A stretch of DNA of 64,000 nucleotides. It comes from Paraescarpia echinospica. Taxonomy: Eukaryota > Annelida > Polychaeta > Sabellida > Siboglinidae. Below are positions 13,401 through 23,429 of this stretch, piece after piece. The stretch spans positions 41,573,327-41,637,326 of the forward strand of contig CM034531.1 of NCBI GenBank assembly GCA_020002185.1. The letters are read 5' to 3'. Position 1 is the stretch's first letter, and each line of letters starts with the position of its first letter. The position numbers and the translations under genes were made by a program. The notes beneath the pieces are model-generated. The model saw nothing but the letters and a program-made list of their open reading frames with translations. It did no database searches and was not told the DNA's origin.

Positions 13401-16400
13401 CTTTCTCTCCTGTCACACCTTCATGCTTGTCACATTTCCTGCCGTCGGTTCGCCAATTTCTTCCCCTCCGATCACCTTCCTTCCCCTCAGTCTCCTTTCC
13501 TCGGTCTTCTTGCCACTACTCTCTCACTGTCGTCTCTCTCCATTCCATCTGTCTCCTTGCTGATTCTCATCTCCATCCCTTCACAATATCTACCAACCTA
13601 GCTACCTCCTTCTCCAGACATTCCACCTTCCAACACTCCACGCATTGAAAGATAAATTCTTCTTCCTTGGTCTCTACTCATGACTTCCCACAGCCGGATA
13701 AGGCAACATCCACCCAACTATGGCAGTCGTCGCACACCAAGTGTCTATTTGCCTTGACTTGTCGCTTGCAAGGCGCCATATAAGAATTTATTTAATAATA
13801 ATAATAATCTAATTAGCTATTTAAAATAGTTTAGTCAACTGTGTTTACTCTGTTCACTGTCTATGTAGACTTTAAGAAGACTGTTTACTGTGCACAAATG
13901 TTACACTTTACGTAAAATTGCCTTGTTTATTTCGGTTACAGTTTTTGGCTGTAGTCACAGCTGACTATCTATCCTATCAGAAATGCCAACGTTACCAGCA
14001 GTGACCTAATTTAAATACAATCAATTACTTTACGCTAGACTGCCTTATTTATTTAAGGTATACCGCACCCTAGCGAATACGTGGGACACTATAGCTACGT
14101 AAAGTGATAAACTTAATTCGCCCGGTTATCGCAAATGCTTAATTTTAACAACAAAGCTACCTAATCAAAATGTCTAGCAGGTACTGGTTTACACAGATAT
14201 TATCTTTTGTAAGTAGTTTTTTGTTTGCTACGTTATCACCTATATATTCTACCACATAATGAGGATTGTTTAATCTTGTTTACAAACTTAACGTAGGCTA
14301 ACTTACCCTGTTATCACTCACTAGACTAAAGTGTTCTAAAATACTTTATCTAACTAACTTTAAGCACAACTGCTACTCAATATATGTTTATTGCTACTTT
14401 ATGAATGATATCAAGGCAAGAATAATACTTATCAATCAGTAATTCCACTTGTTTATCAACTTTTCTGCACCACCAATTTCTACGATCTATCTTCGCCAAA
14501 TATAGCCCCGAAAATTGCACTAGCAGTGTCTCATAGTAAAATTGGTAAAATCCAGCAAAGTACACATGTCCAGTTCGTAATTGTGACGTCGTGGTAATCC
14601 AGACACATTCACGATGAAGCAAGAGGTAAAATCGAAGAATGCTTGAAACTTGTAATAATGTCAATTGTATGACGACAGCATTACATGTGGCAGCCGACAA
14701 GCGCACACATTCTGCCTGGACGAAGACGAAGCCAACGTTAGCGTCGACTTTATTGGTAGACTTCGGGTTCAAATGTTAGGTTCGAATGCGAGAATATCGA
14801 CTACCACCTTCAACTTGAAATGGCTGAATCGCACACTCGACTGATTTGAATCGTAAACACCCGACTGATTTTTCCAGCCTTTCACGTAGCGTGTACAACA
14901 TACAAAAACAGGCACAACAATAGAAAGTGTATACACAGAAACCAAAAAAATTATTATCAATTACGTTGAACGCTGATGCACAGGGTAATGGTGATCGTGG
15001 CCGTTTGTGTAAGAAGAAGTCTTACAGAAAGCAAAAACGGCCACCATCACCATTACCCTGTGTATCGGCGTTCAACATAATTATTAACTTTGTAGACTAT
15101 GATATGATGATATCAACATATTAAAATATCGGAAAATATATGTCGATTCACACTCTTAAACATAGTACTAACCGGCAAACGTTTACACTTATTTAATGTT
15201 TTTCTTTATAATTATCCGCTTTAGCCGGTTTCCTGGCAAAGCAGCGAACATTTCAAAGTCATGTTATTCCCTACGCAGTTGAAGGGCTAAAAACGTGCTG
15301 CCACCACATGGCGCCTGGGTAATCGAGGCTAATCACGTGACCGGGTAAAACGAAGAACGAAATGGTGGGGTCACTTTCTTCATGCGCACGAACAAAGTGA
15401 GGGGGCGCGAAAGTCCGAAATGTAAAATAGCGATACCCGATGCCAGACGAAACTGCCTCTGACCTCCTTTCCCCAAACGAACGTAATTTCGTCTAATATC
15501 CGACATCGATGTTCTGAGATGCCCCTTAATATACGGAAATGTCTATATTATAGAAACAATGTACGGAAAATAATAAAAAATTCTTCACAAATTTGTGTTC
15601 GTTGATTAGTGACAGACATTTTAGTCTCAACGATGGGATATTTATTGGGTGTGTTAAAAACACTCGTCTCACTTAAACCGTAGTAGTGACCACACACCGT
15701 TGATTTTGTTATTCCTACACCAACAGAGGCTTGATTTCAGGGATTGTTGGACGATCAAATCCTTCGTTGGGCTGGCAACATTTTCAGAATGCAGGCCCGA
15801 TTGCATGGCGTTTGACATTCCAAGCGTTATGTCGCACAGTGTTGTCTGAATGCGGGCCCGGCGCACATTGTCGTCAAATGCCTGTGCCGTCGGTTCAACT
15901 TCTGGTGCTGTTGTTAACTTTGCCGTACCCACATTTCGGGACCAGAAAACACTTTGTCCGGACCCTACTGCAAGGTTCACTCCCAAAACAACATTTCACT
16001 GCCAGACTAAATACTGTTATAATGCGACTGATACGTTTGGAATCGCTCCAATAGCACCGTTTTCTCTGTTGCATAGCAAATATTATCTGAAAACAATACC
16101 AAGTGCCAAAGTAAATGTAATAAGGTTAATATATTATAACTGTCGCCAAAGGGAACACCTATCGTGGATGTCACCAACGACGTATGACGTGTTCGTGTTG
16201 TAGGTGGAGACCTGGCCAAACTGAGCCGCGCGGTCTGTATGATCAGCAACACAACCGCCATCGCCGACGCCTGGTCCAAACTAAACCACAAGTTTGACCT
16301 GATGTACGCCAAGCGAGCTTTCGTACACTGGTATGTCGGGGAAGGTAGGTTCACTTCCGGCTGCGTCGAGTTTGTTAGCAAGAGACTAGCTCTGGCTGGG

Positions 16401-17188
16401 GATAGATGTGGTAGCGTGGTGTACGTTTTTGTGTTGAAAAGAAATGCACTTGAACGGAAAAATAGATAAATATGAATACTACAACAGTTATGCCAGTGAA
16501 AGGATTAACATTATTGATGGATGCCTGACAGAGATAACAAACGGAACCCATGCGTATGCAGACAAATTCTTCTTCTTGTCATATGACAGGAAGTATTTCC
16601 CATGTTGATTTTCTTTTGAAAAAAATTAGGATTAAAAAAAAAACCTACAGCAAGTCAGTGACATAGTAACAAGTTGTGCCGTTGTGACACATCTGAATCT
16701 TGAACTTGCTTACGCGACTAATAAACATTAACTCGGTCGCCCATAGACAAGAAATAATGGTTTTCCCGGCTGTCTATAATATGTAGATCTGATTGTCGTT
16801 TGTTCTTTCAAAGCAATCAGTCGGTCAGTCAGTCAATCAGTCAATCAGTCAGTCAGTCAACCAATCAGTCAACCAGTCAATTAATTAAACAACCAACCAA
16901 CCAACCAACCAATCAACCAATCAATCAGTCGGTCGGTCGGTCGGTCAGTCAGTCAGTCAGTCAATCAATCAATCAATCATCATCGACAACGCCAGCATCT
17001 GTTGGGGTTGTTGTTGCTGTTGTTTTTTTGACGCGAAAAGATACAGAGATGTTTCCTTGGTTGCAGGGATGGAGGAAGGTGAATTCGCCGAGGCGAGAGA
17101 GGATCTGGCAGCGCTGGAGAAGGATTACGAGGAGGTTGGTGGCGACTCAGAGCAAGACCCGGAACAGATGATGGACGACGAATACTGA
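4435..17188 (+). CDS. Alpha-tubulin, divergent, exons 2-8 of 8
   Basis: Alpha-tubulin pairs with beta-tubulin to form microtubules. Coding exons are 4435-4711, 5036-5184, 5618-5770, 6522-6825, 7145-7405, 16204-16344 and 17067-17188, all with GT-AG borders and consistent phase. The sequence opens with [12 protein letters not shown] right after an acceptor, so the initiator ATG sits alone in an upstream exon, as in many animal alpha-tubulins. With that Met the protein is 469 residues against about 451 usual. Seen: tubulin signature GGGTGSG (160-166), the TEFQTN segment with the alpha-specific catalytic Glu (about 272), and a C-terminal acidic tail ending in DDEY with the terminal Tyr used in detyrosination. 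The 18 extra residues are all in the H1-S2 lumenal loop, which has no lysine and therefore no K40 acetylation site. Exon 1 and promoter were not found. Confidence 0.95.
4712..5035 (+). other. Tubulin intron 2
   Basis: Phase-1 intron with donor GGTGAGTGC and acceptor TTACAG. It contains a short ACGC/CACA microsatellite (about 4770-4825) and otherwise AT-rich unique sequence. Confidence 0.85.
5185..6521 (+). other. Tubulin introns 3 and 4 (flanking exon 5618-5770)
   Basis: Intron 3 is 5185-5617 and intron 4 is 5771-6521. Intron 4 has a GGGTGGATGGATGG-type simple repeat (about 5835-5935) and two (AT)n tracts near 6229-6248 and 6274-6288 inside a short direct duplication. No other content is recognised. 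Confidence 0.8.
7416..7497 (+). other. Long near-perfect hairpin at the start of tubulin intron 6
   Basis: Arms 7416-7446 and 7467-7497 are reverse complements over 31 bp with two differences; in + strand RNA these are one G-U wobble and one A-G mismatch. The loop is 20 nt. The hairpin begins only about 10 nt after the splice donor at 7406. The size (82 nt) and pairing fit a precursor-microRNA-like or endo-siRNA stem; a tiny snapback inverted-repeat element is equally possible. Confidence 0.5.
7498..8600. other. Tubulin intron 6, unassigned part
   Basis: No coding or repeat structure recognised. AT-rich unique sequence between the hairpin and the LINE fragment. Confidence 0.5.
8606..9660 (-). 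mobile_element. L2/CR1-like LINE 5' fragment (endonuclease part)
   Basis: Read on the minus strand, this starts near 9660 with a basic N-terminal stretch. It continues into an APE-type endonuclease: [10 protein letters not shown] (about 9205), then IGDLSFHF (about 8860) at the place of the usual GDFN box, and NSDHSAV (about 8785), the catalytic DH box. The segment before NSDHSAV is shortened by a deletion, a frameshift or stop separates the 9355-9660 part from the 8606-9244 part, and the reverse transcriptase is missing. It abuts the 3' end of the CR1 element upstream in the same orientation. Confidence 0.75.
9800..12540 (-). pseudogene. CR1 ORF2: APE endonuclease and reverse transcriptase
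   Basis: The endonuclease has NVRSI (about 12470), TESW (about 12390), GDFNH (about 12075) and SDHNQ (about 11905), so all main catalytic boxes can be traced despite stops. The reverse transcriptase has SPGVDGIP (about 11200), ENYRPVSL (about 11030), SQHGF (about 10940), GSVLGP (about 10650) and motif C FADDTSLF (about 10565). A frame break lies between the fingers (10846-11244) and the rest of the palm (10062-10808), and the C-terminus shifts frame after about 10062. The product would nick DNA and copy its own RNA; this copy is inactive. Confidence 0.8.
12590..13782 (-). pseudogene. CR1 ORF1: Cys-rich finger plus SGNH esterase
   Basis: The 5' part (about 13782-13640) has paired cysteines (CDDCH and CVEC) resembling a PHD-like zinc finger. 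A low-complexity Lys/Glu/Gly-rich linker follows. Then comes an SGNH-hydrolase domain: block I is FMGDSIM (about 13100) with the catalytic Ser, and the C-terminal block is DGLHLSG (about 12675) with the Asp and His of the triad. An ORF1 esterase preceded by a finger is known in CR1 elements. An in-frame stop lies in the finger region, and the frame is interrupted between the GDS block and the DGLH block (near 12940). Confidence 0.7.
13800..14960. other. Tubulin intron 6, AT-rich unassigned part
   Basis: No supported gene. Open frames on the minus strand at 14377-14960 lack recognisable domains. Confidence 0.45.
14965..15076. repeat. Snapback inverted repeat with 42-bp arms
   Basis: Arms 14965-15006 and 15035-15076 are reverse complements at 39 of 42 positions around a 28-nt loop that contains a small nested stem (GTAAGA/TCTTAC). 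AT-rich flanks extend the pairing loosely. It could be a very short MITE or a hairpin RNA inside tubulin intron 6; the sequence alone does not decide. Confidence 0.6.
15077..16203. other. Tubulin intron 6, 3' part
   Basis: No recognised gene. Two opposed open frames at 15669-16054 have no domain similarity I can name. The intron ends with acceptor TTGTAG before exon 7. Confidence 0.5.
16815..16980. repeat. CAGT/CAAT/CAAC simple repeat in tubulin intron 7
   Basis: A mixed tetranucleotide tract (CAGTCAGT, CAACCAAC, GGTCGGTC) about 90 bp upstream of the last tubulin exon. Confidence 0.85.
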
Positions 17189-17750
17189 GAGTCGACAGTC
17201 GTGCGTCCAATTATGTTCCAGCTACATATGTCCGTCCGAGTCTTTACAAACCCGTATTTAGCGGACAACTTTGTCTGTTTTAGTGATATCGATATGACCT
17301 AATCTAACAGCTTGGCGTGTTTGTTATTCACACGCCTCGCTTGTCAGCCGATATATTGAATTGTTACATAACTTTACCAACGTGTCGGACAGGGAAAGGT
17401 TTTATACTATGTAGCATGAAAAACATATAATGGCTAGATTTCCCGTATTCACATCAGACAACCATCGTGTATGCCAAATGCGAACATTTTTGGACTAGTT
17501 CATAATACAGGCACTTACAAGTGTTTCTCGTTTTAGCTACATTAACATTCTAACAGTGTGATAACTATGTTATGGTCAACTTGATTTCACTTTCTTTAGC
17601 CAACTGATATAAGATGAAATTCGACTGGGAGCAAATGCAGCTGTCTGTTTATTTTAACAGGGCCATTCCGAATGGTTATCGATTTCACGTCTTCTACTTG
17701 TCCTTGTCTGACACAGTCAAATGTCATGTCATATTTGTCCGTGATGCTAC

Positions 17751-17756
17751 AATAAA
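17751..17756 (+). terminator. Candidate polyadenylation signal of the tubulin gene
   Basis: AATAAA lies 563 bp after the TGA stop (17186-17188), a normal 3' UTR length. No other supporting element was identified; other signals may be used. Confidence 0.35.
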
Positions 17757-17859
17757 TGTATATGTACTCAACGTTACACATGTTGTCTCCTCTATACCAT
17801 ACATACTTATATTATGTAGTCAAACCGTACAGGAAGCGAACACAAGACAGACAACTTAG

Positions 17860-19370
17860 ATAGGTTTTATTGAGAAGTGTGACATTGTGCAAAAATATTG
17901 CACAAAGTATATAAGCTCAGGTAAGGAACACCAAAGACCTTGCAAATAACAAACGTTGTATGTTTATGAAGGCATTGTCATACATATAACTTATTGACAG
18001 ATTTAACAAAACATTCGTCCAAGTATGACAGAAACACACAAAAGACATGACATTTTATCAATGTGTCCATTCTCGGAATACTGGATCATAAAATACCAAT
18101 CACAATTTCGTACGTACTACAGAGTTCAACCAGCAAGATACGGTTTATGACACAAGCAGCATTTGTTCAGCTTTTTGACAAATATGAGTCCCTGGGGAGA
18201 TTTCCGACATTACATTTTTTATAGCTTATATGTTTATATAGGGGTCATCGGAACAAAGAGGAATAATAGCCGTTAAGCAAACAATTGTTACTATGTACAC
18301 AATTCTAGGTATTGTTTGGAAATTGAAACGGTAACAAATTACAGTACACACTGTTTGATTTGGTTTGAAAGAAGAACTCAATGTAATTCCCTGTAATCGA
18401 TACGTTTAGGTCCAACAATGCTGAAATATTGCTAAATGCAGAAAAAGACAAGACATTTTAATGAACATACCACTACGCTGTTCTGCGGAAATTTAAGTAA
18501 GCAGAGAGTTGCCGCTGACGTTATCTCCGAGACAACATACTACTGCTATTTTTCAGAAGTAGGAAGATGCTAATTATATGGTTTTTGACGGGTCGGAATC
18601 GTTGTCATCCAAAACAAATCTGTTCGTTGGGTTGTTTCTTAGCTTCTGTTCTCACTGCTTTCTCGTAGGCCGCTCCGAAAAGTTTATTCATCTTGTTGAG
18701 TGTGATGATAATTCCAGGATTTCTAAGCCACGTATTCTGCAATCATCCACAATATACTTTGGCAGTATGGGCGTTCGAATTACATGATGCTTGTGGTCTG
18801 TGCTTAAAACGAGTGTGTTCACTTTATCCCAGTGTCCGTTTCACCCTGGTCTCCCCTAGTGATTTTAACTTGTTTGGTCGGTAACAGCTAGACGGCTAAC
18901 TCCGAACAAGACCAGAGGCCGAGTACGTCTGCGGCTGACACGGATACCGAGAGCCTGCATCGAATATGGTGTGGTATAACAGCCGCTTTCAGGAAAATTG
19001 ACGGACAACAGAACACTTCCTAGACAGCTCTTGAGACACTCACAAGTAGCGTCTACGCACGGATGGACATGTTTGTAACCCCGACCACAGCCGCGGTCAG
19101 TGACCTGCATACACAAGGCGACACGGTCGACCAACAATGCCGGCTGAAATAAGTCTGATGAAATAGCAGCTGTCATGATTTTTATCTAGATACTCCTATT
19201 GACCCCTGTCAGTGTTGCTATTGCTGGTGTATTCACACATTGTACGCCGATGCCTCGCACACGCTCGATTTTTATTTCTGATTGAAAGGACCAACAACGG
19301 TTTTTGCTGTCTCTTCCGAAAGCCATAAGCAACGTGAGGTGAACGAAATTGCCGAAGTTTCGAAACGGAG
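17860..19370. other. Intergenic stretch downstream of tubulin
   Basis: No gene supported. A Cys-rich minus-strand open frame at 18865-19176 has no recognisable family and no splice or start context. Confidence 0.45.
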
Positions 19371-19441
19371 GGAGGTGGAATCGAACCACCGTCCCCTCGC
19401 TAGACAGTCCGGCGCTCAACAGCGCGACCACCGCTCACCAC
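19370..19441 (-). repeat. tRNA-like SINE head (pol III A and B boxes)
   Basis: Read on the minus strand, GGTGGTCGCGCTGTTGAGC resembles an A box, and GGTTCGATTCC about 35 nt later matches the B-box consensus exactly, flanked by GGT...ACC pairing like a T-stem. The sequence continues without a tRNA acceptor stem, so a tRNA-derived SINE is more likely than a functional tRNA. The SINE body probably extends leftwards to about 19190. Confidence 0.5.
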
Positions 19442-19540
19442 CATACTAACTCATAATACTATGTTGGCAAGATAAACAAAATTATATTATTATATATACG
19501 CTTGAAATGCACAAAACTGTACAGTGATTGTTTCGAACTA

Positions 19541-20338
19541 TTAGAGAGTGTTTGCAAGCATACCGATCTCGATTCCCTTCCCTATCCCTAACGCGCTGTG
19601 CGTACTACGTCATCGCTTTTTGTGTTTATGCGATCGGTTATGTGTCGATCGGATAGGTAAATGCGTAACCGGCAGGGGTGATCGGTAAGCGCAATCCCTA
19701 TCCATTTTACGTTCAAATTATGGATGAATCAAAGTAAACAATATGACAGCATCGTACATACAACAGTTTTTTTATACTGATTAGCCGCCTCGTTTTAATT
19801 GCTGTTGTGTTTAATGCATCAGAAAACAGAATTTGTAAAGACCCGTCTCAGCATGTAATACATAATGGTGGGGGCACAAATCGTGCGTGTAATCGTTTGT
19901 GTTGTTTTCACACAAAAACTGATCAAATTCTTCCGTAAGATATCTATGTGCTAAATCTCTAACACATATTCCGTTAAATTTGTGCAAATAAATTATTAGT
20001 TGTCTTGGGTGAAATACTTACGAATATTGACAGGCAAATCCAAATCTCGTAAAAAAAGGGCCTTCGTTAAAAACCGTGCATCGTATCTTCGCTGTGATGT
20101 GCTTTTGTAATTTATTCCAAAATGATTTAGAAGCATAAGGTTTGTTAATTTAAGCTTGTGATTAGGACCACATATCCAGTTGAAAAGGGCATAAATGTAC
20201 ATTACGATGGCGCGGTAAACGCCGTGTTGCAGACACTCCTAACGGTTACGTATCTCCAACAATCGACACCGGTCGCGCAACGCGTTAGGGATAGGGAAGG
20301 GAATCGAGATCGGTATGCTTGCAGACACTCTCTATTAA
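19541..20338. mobile_element. Non-autonomous inverted-repeat DNA transposon (~0.8 kb)
   Basis: Terminal inverted repeats of about 55 bp: 19541-19595 begins TAGAGAGTGTTTGCAAGCA, and its complement ends at about 20335. Outer ends are GAGAGTG/CACTCTC flanked by TA on both sides, compatible with a TA target duplication. No transposase domain is recognisable inside; an open frame on the minus strand (19996-20202) is unassigned. Confidence 0.7.
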
Positions 20339-20406
20339 TGTCGCGTAGCCCTACTCTACCAGTTACACCGCCAACACATGTCGCTATTCACGGCGCCCTC
20401 ATCGAC

Positions 20407-20412
20407 ATCGGC
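20407..20412. repeat. Left target-site duplication of the Polinton
   Basis: ATCGGC immediately before the terminal AGTAGTTATA. It is identical to 32176-32181, and six bases is the characteristic Polinton/Maverick duplication length. Confidence 0.9.
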
Positions 20413-20668
20413 AGTAGTTATATGGTCCATCTAGATGTTTAATTGCGGCGGCATGGTAAAAACTGCTGATTCAGTTTCTGGTGCTGACACAGTTCTGGTC
20501 ACGTGACCTGGAGTAGCTTGCGTCCCCTGTTGGTACGGGCGGGTTGTACGGGTTTTCTGGCGGATTGGTGGCTTCATCAGCGCCTCTTAGTGCGCGTGTG
20601 CGTGTGCGTGTACGTGTACGTGTAAGAGAGGTGGTGGACGGTTAATGATCGCCTCTTACTGGGAATAT
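20413..20668. repeat. Left terminal inverted repeat of the Polinton
   Basis: About 256 bp, complementary to 31927-32175 at most positions. Shared blocks include TTAATTGCGGCGGCATGGTA, GTGCTGACACAGTTCTGG and TGGCTTCATCAGCGCCTCTT. An internal GT-rich microsatellite differs between the two ends. Confidence 0.92.
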
Positions 20669-20739
20669 CATTGTGTGTGCATGCGTGCGTGTGTATGAAG
20701 AAACAAACAAAATACGATAGTATACGAGTGCACACGTAT

Positions 20740-20745
20740 TTTATT
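20740..20745 (-). terminator. Candidate polyadenylation signal for the leftmost Polinton genes
   Basis: AATAAA on the minus strand, about 400 bp downstream of the protease stop and just inside the left terminal repeat. The position is plausible but unsupported otherwise. Confidence 0.3.
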
Positions 20746-20769
20746 GAACAAAGATACAAGTCGATAATG

Positions 20770-20965
20770 ACGTGTTTTACCACCGCGCCAGCGGTCAGAG
20801 CTTAAAGTTGATTACCACCACGCCATTGGCACGTGCATGCATGAGACTTATGGGTGTTTTAGTACCACACCAGCGGTCAGAGCTTATGGGTGTTTGATCA
20901 CCGCGCCATAGACTCAATCGACGATCATCATCATCTTCGATTGAGCCAATGGCACGGTGATCATC
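20770..20965. repeat. Short tandem units and hairpin inside the Polinton left end
   Basis: Two to three imperfect copies containing CCAGCGGTCAGAGCTTA and ACCACCRCGCCA lie at 20780-20900. A 27-bp-arm hairpin follows, 20899-20925 against 20935-20961 (CTCAATCG stem), with arms differing at four or five positions. Function unknown. Confidence 0.5.
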
Positions 20966-21147
20966 ATTATACCTTGTCAATGAAACACGGTGTCGATCAA
21001 TACCGAAACAGGCATCACATTTCAAACAGTACCGAAACTACTTACAAAACTTGAAACAAAGATATACTATACAATCAACGCCGGAAGTAAAAATAAAACA
21101 CTAGCTATACATATGAATCAGTGTCGAAACACGGTATGCACCATACC

Positions 21148-21600
21148 TTATCTCAATTGTTTAAGCCAATCAAACACACGGAAATCGCTTGCCGCCAAAT
21201 CAGTGGCGAAACCATTAATAAAAGGCTTCATCGAAAACCATAACAGCGGACCATGAGATAAGCGACACAATATTGTCCACAAACGTTAGCAGAGGACTCT
21301 GAAGTGCCTTGGTATTATGTGTCTATTCTGTGCAATGTTTATTAATGAAGCTGCCGAACTCGGTGTGTCGCGGCGGCAGGCCTTACAAGCAGAAATATTC
21401 GCCGTGTCCGTCTCCGTCCAGGTACAGCGCTATCCAATTTTCGCTCGGTTTGTTGCCGTCATGCGAAGGCGGTCGGGAAAGCGTATATCGTCGCGGGCAG
21501 TTTGTTTTTGACCACGATAGCGCGAACGATCGACTCTGTGTGCGGGTCCATGGCGAGTAGGCGAGCAATCTGCAGAGTTTCCATCTCATCAGAAGTCGAA
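21148..21600 (-). pseudogene. Adenovirus-type cysteine protease (Polinton PRO), broken
   Basis: In Polintons this adenain-like protease is thought to mature the capsid. The N-terminal part reads METLQIARLLAMDP (about 21580). The region of the catalytic His reads SENWIALYLDGDGHGEYF (about 21440), with Asn where the family has His before Trp. After frame breaks, VCGQYCVAYL (about 21285) carries the catalytic Cys/Gln motif. The C-terminus DFRVFDWLKQ ends at a stop about 21148. At least two frameshifts. It follows the capsid remnant directly, the usual Polinton neighbourhood. Confidence 0.8.
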
Positions 21601-21955
21601 GATGACATTGCGGCTCTTGTCAATCCCCAGCACGGAATCGAACTCGGCGTAAGCTTGACTGAACTGCAAATGGAGCCAATTATTCACCGGACCCAAGGGA
21701 TCGGCCGCGCCCAGGTCGGTTCCGTCGGCTCTGGTCATTTTAGCTTGAAAGTGTAGCATCATACTGGCGAGATCCAGGTAATCGTCTCCCGGTCCGGGTA
21801 TCACGAATTCCATAGGACCGCCAGAGCCGTGAGAGGACATGGGTTGATACAGCACCGTGCGATTGTCGACGATGCTGGTTTGAGTCGGGGGTACGGTAAA
21901 AAGATCGAGCTCGCTCTTGACTCCCTCGCACGATTGTCTATGCACGAAAGCCATG
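21589..21955 (-). pseudogene. Polinton major capsid protein (double jelly-roll), N-terminal remnant
   Basis: About 120 residues from the start MAFVH. It has KSELDLF and PPTQTSI in the first 30 residues, followed by GPMEFVIPG and DDYLDLASM, the conserved N-terminal blocks of the Polinton/adintovirus hexon-like protein (annotated in many animals as F54H12.2-like). Most of the protein, including the second jelly-roll, is missing; the frame ends at 21589 and runs straight into protease sequence, which indicates an internal deletion of over 1 kb compared with the family. Confidence 0.85.
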
Positions 21956-21959
21956 GTCG

Positions 21960-22240
21960 AATATGTCGGCCTCACGTTTCCGCGGCATCTGTTTCCCGCC
22001 TCTACTGGTTCGTTTCTTTGAGGGTGCTTGTTTTGTACGCCTAGGAGCTCGCACGCCTGGGGTCAAGAGGCCACTCAACAGCTCCTTACCGGCAGTCATG
22101 ACGCGACGTTTTGTCGCCGTTTTGATGTTCTCTCCGGACTATACGTCGTCGGCTTTGCGCACGCCGATCTTCAACGCTCCCTTTCCCAACGCCACGGCAC
22201 CTCTCTTAATGAGCGGCATGGCGCTGCGCAGTAGTCCTCC
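21960..22240 (-). pseudogene. Basic core/pX-like small protein of the Polinton
   Basis: From MPLIKRGAVALGKGALKIG (about 22218) the minus strand encodes a glycine- and lysine/arginine-rich protein with an amphipathic start and a strongly basic C-terminus (about 22000-21975). Small basic proteins in this position, between minor and major capsid genes, are typical of Polintons and resemble adenovirus core or membrane-lytic factors in character. One in-frame stop is present about 27 residues in. Assignment rests on composition and position. Confidence 0.55.
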
Positions 22241-22289
22241 GAATAGACTTCATAGTCCGTGACCTCGTTGGTATCGGGCACCTGCAAAA

Positions 22290-23100
22290 TAGGGAAGTGA
22301 AATTAATCTTTAGAACAATTCCGTCCGTCGTCGACGGAAATGAAGTGTCACAGTCACTATGCCGAGCTCGAATGGCACGCATCGTCCGGTGTCGTCTCTT
22401 ATATCGATCTCTATCATCCCAAACTCTTTTCGCAACAGAGGCACGTATTAGACGTGATCGAAAGTTTTCGACACGGTAAAACCGTTCAGTCGGTTCATCG
22501 CAACGCTCCGCATCAACGGTGTGAGACGGTCGCCGACGACACGTGACTCCACAACATACATGGTGATGAATCCTTGATGCATGTCCGCCATGGAATAGGT
22601 CTTTTTCTCGAAGGTGTACTCTGTCTGGTGGATCGGATACCGTGGCCGACGGTGTGGGATTTGTGTTGTTTCCACATAGGGTTCCCATGACGCTCTCTAG
22701 TGGTATGTTAAACTCGGACTTGGGTGTCATGTGCAAGGTCACTCTTTGAGAGATGTCGCTGTAGGTCAATTTCGCCTTGACCATATCCTTTGATATCTTC
22801 ATCAGCACCTTGTTCATGGTGGGTATCAATTGGGTCGCGTTGCAGTAATACACGTGCTCGATCGTGCCACACGGGGTGAGTCCCATACGATCAGACTCAT
22901 AGAGGTAGAACCTGCTATCCTCCTCGCGAAAGTTGTATCAAGTGTGCGGGTACTTGAACTCTACTATGTCGCATTCCCACTCGCCAGACAGTATGACACG
23001 ACGACGAGACAAGTCCGTGAATGCACCAGGGTGTTATTGGGATGCGACTTGATGGAAGCGTTGCTAGACAACGTCAGATAGAAATCACTCGTCGTCATGG
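22290..23100 (-). pseudogene. Polinton minor capsid (penton-like) protein, broken
   Basis: The start near 23098 reads MTTSDFYLTLSSNAS, the usual opening of the Polinton penton-like protein. The middle part (22886-22680) has NATQLIPTMNKVLMKISKD and TLHMTPKSEF, and the later part (22675-22450) continues in another frame. Two or more frameshifts. It lies directly upstream of the core-like and major capsid genes, as expected for the virion gene block. Confidence 0.7.
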
Positions 23101-23429
23101 TGTTGTCTCAACGTCGTATTGGGTAGTAGGTAACCCAAAGAACTACTCAACAAGGCCGTTCACAGGTTCGAATTACCGTGAACGGTCAACAGGTTGTATA
23201 TGCTGACCACGATGACCGTGTACAAGACGACGACCTGACACAGAAAGACGATCTCCTCTTTGGGACACACGGTATCGAAAAAGTACAAAGTAGTGCTATG
23301 AGCGTGGGTAGTGTCTTCTTCTTCTTGCGCGATGGAAACCTCTATTGTCTCGTCTGTCTTCATACGAATGAAATGTCGTCGGACGCGCGGCTAGTCTTTA
23401 TACCTTTCGGCTAGTCTTTGTACCTTACG

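Larger units (their letters stand above)
9660..13790 (-). mobile_element. CR1-type LINE, nearly full length, degraded
   Basis: The minus strand runs from an ORF1-like region (13790-12590) through an APE endonuclease (12540-11790) to a reverse transcriptase (11610-9800). This is the layout of CR1-clade non-LTR retrotransposons. Several stops and frameshifts interrupt every part. A (TAA)n tract at 13793-13810 lies at the 5' border. The exact 3' end near 9660-9700 is uncertain because an L2-like fragment follows directly. Confidence 0.8.

Noticed and set aside
13119..13601. Plus-strand Ser/Leu-rich protein
   Set aside because: It is the complement of the Lys/Glu-rich CR1 ORF1 linker.
15669..16054. 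Opposed open frames in tubulin intron 6 as a retroelement piece
   Set aside because: No catalytic or structural motif could be identified on either strand.
18865..19176. Minus-strand Cys-rich 103-codon frame as a secreted peptide
   Set aside because: No signal peptide, no exon context and no known cysteine pattern.
19370..19441. Functional tRNA gene on the minus strand
   Set aside because: A- and B-box-like sequences are present, but the acceptor stem does not pair and the sequence continues as a SINE-like body.
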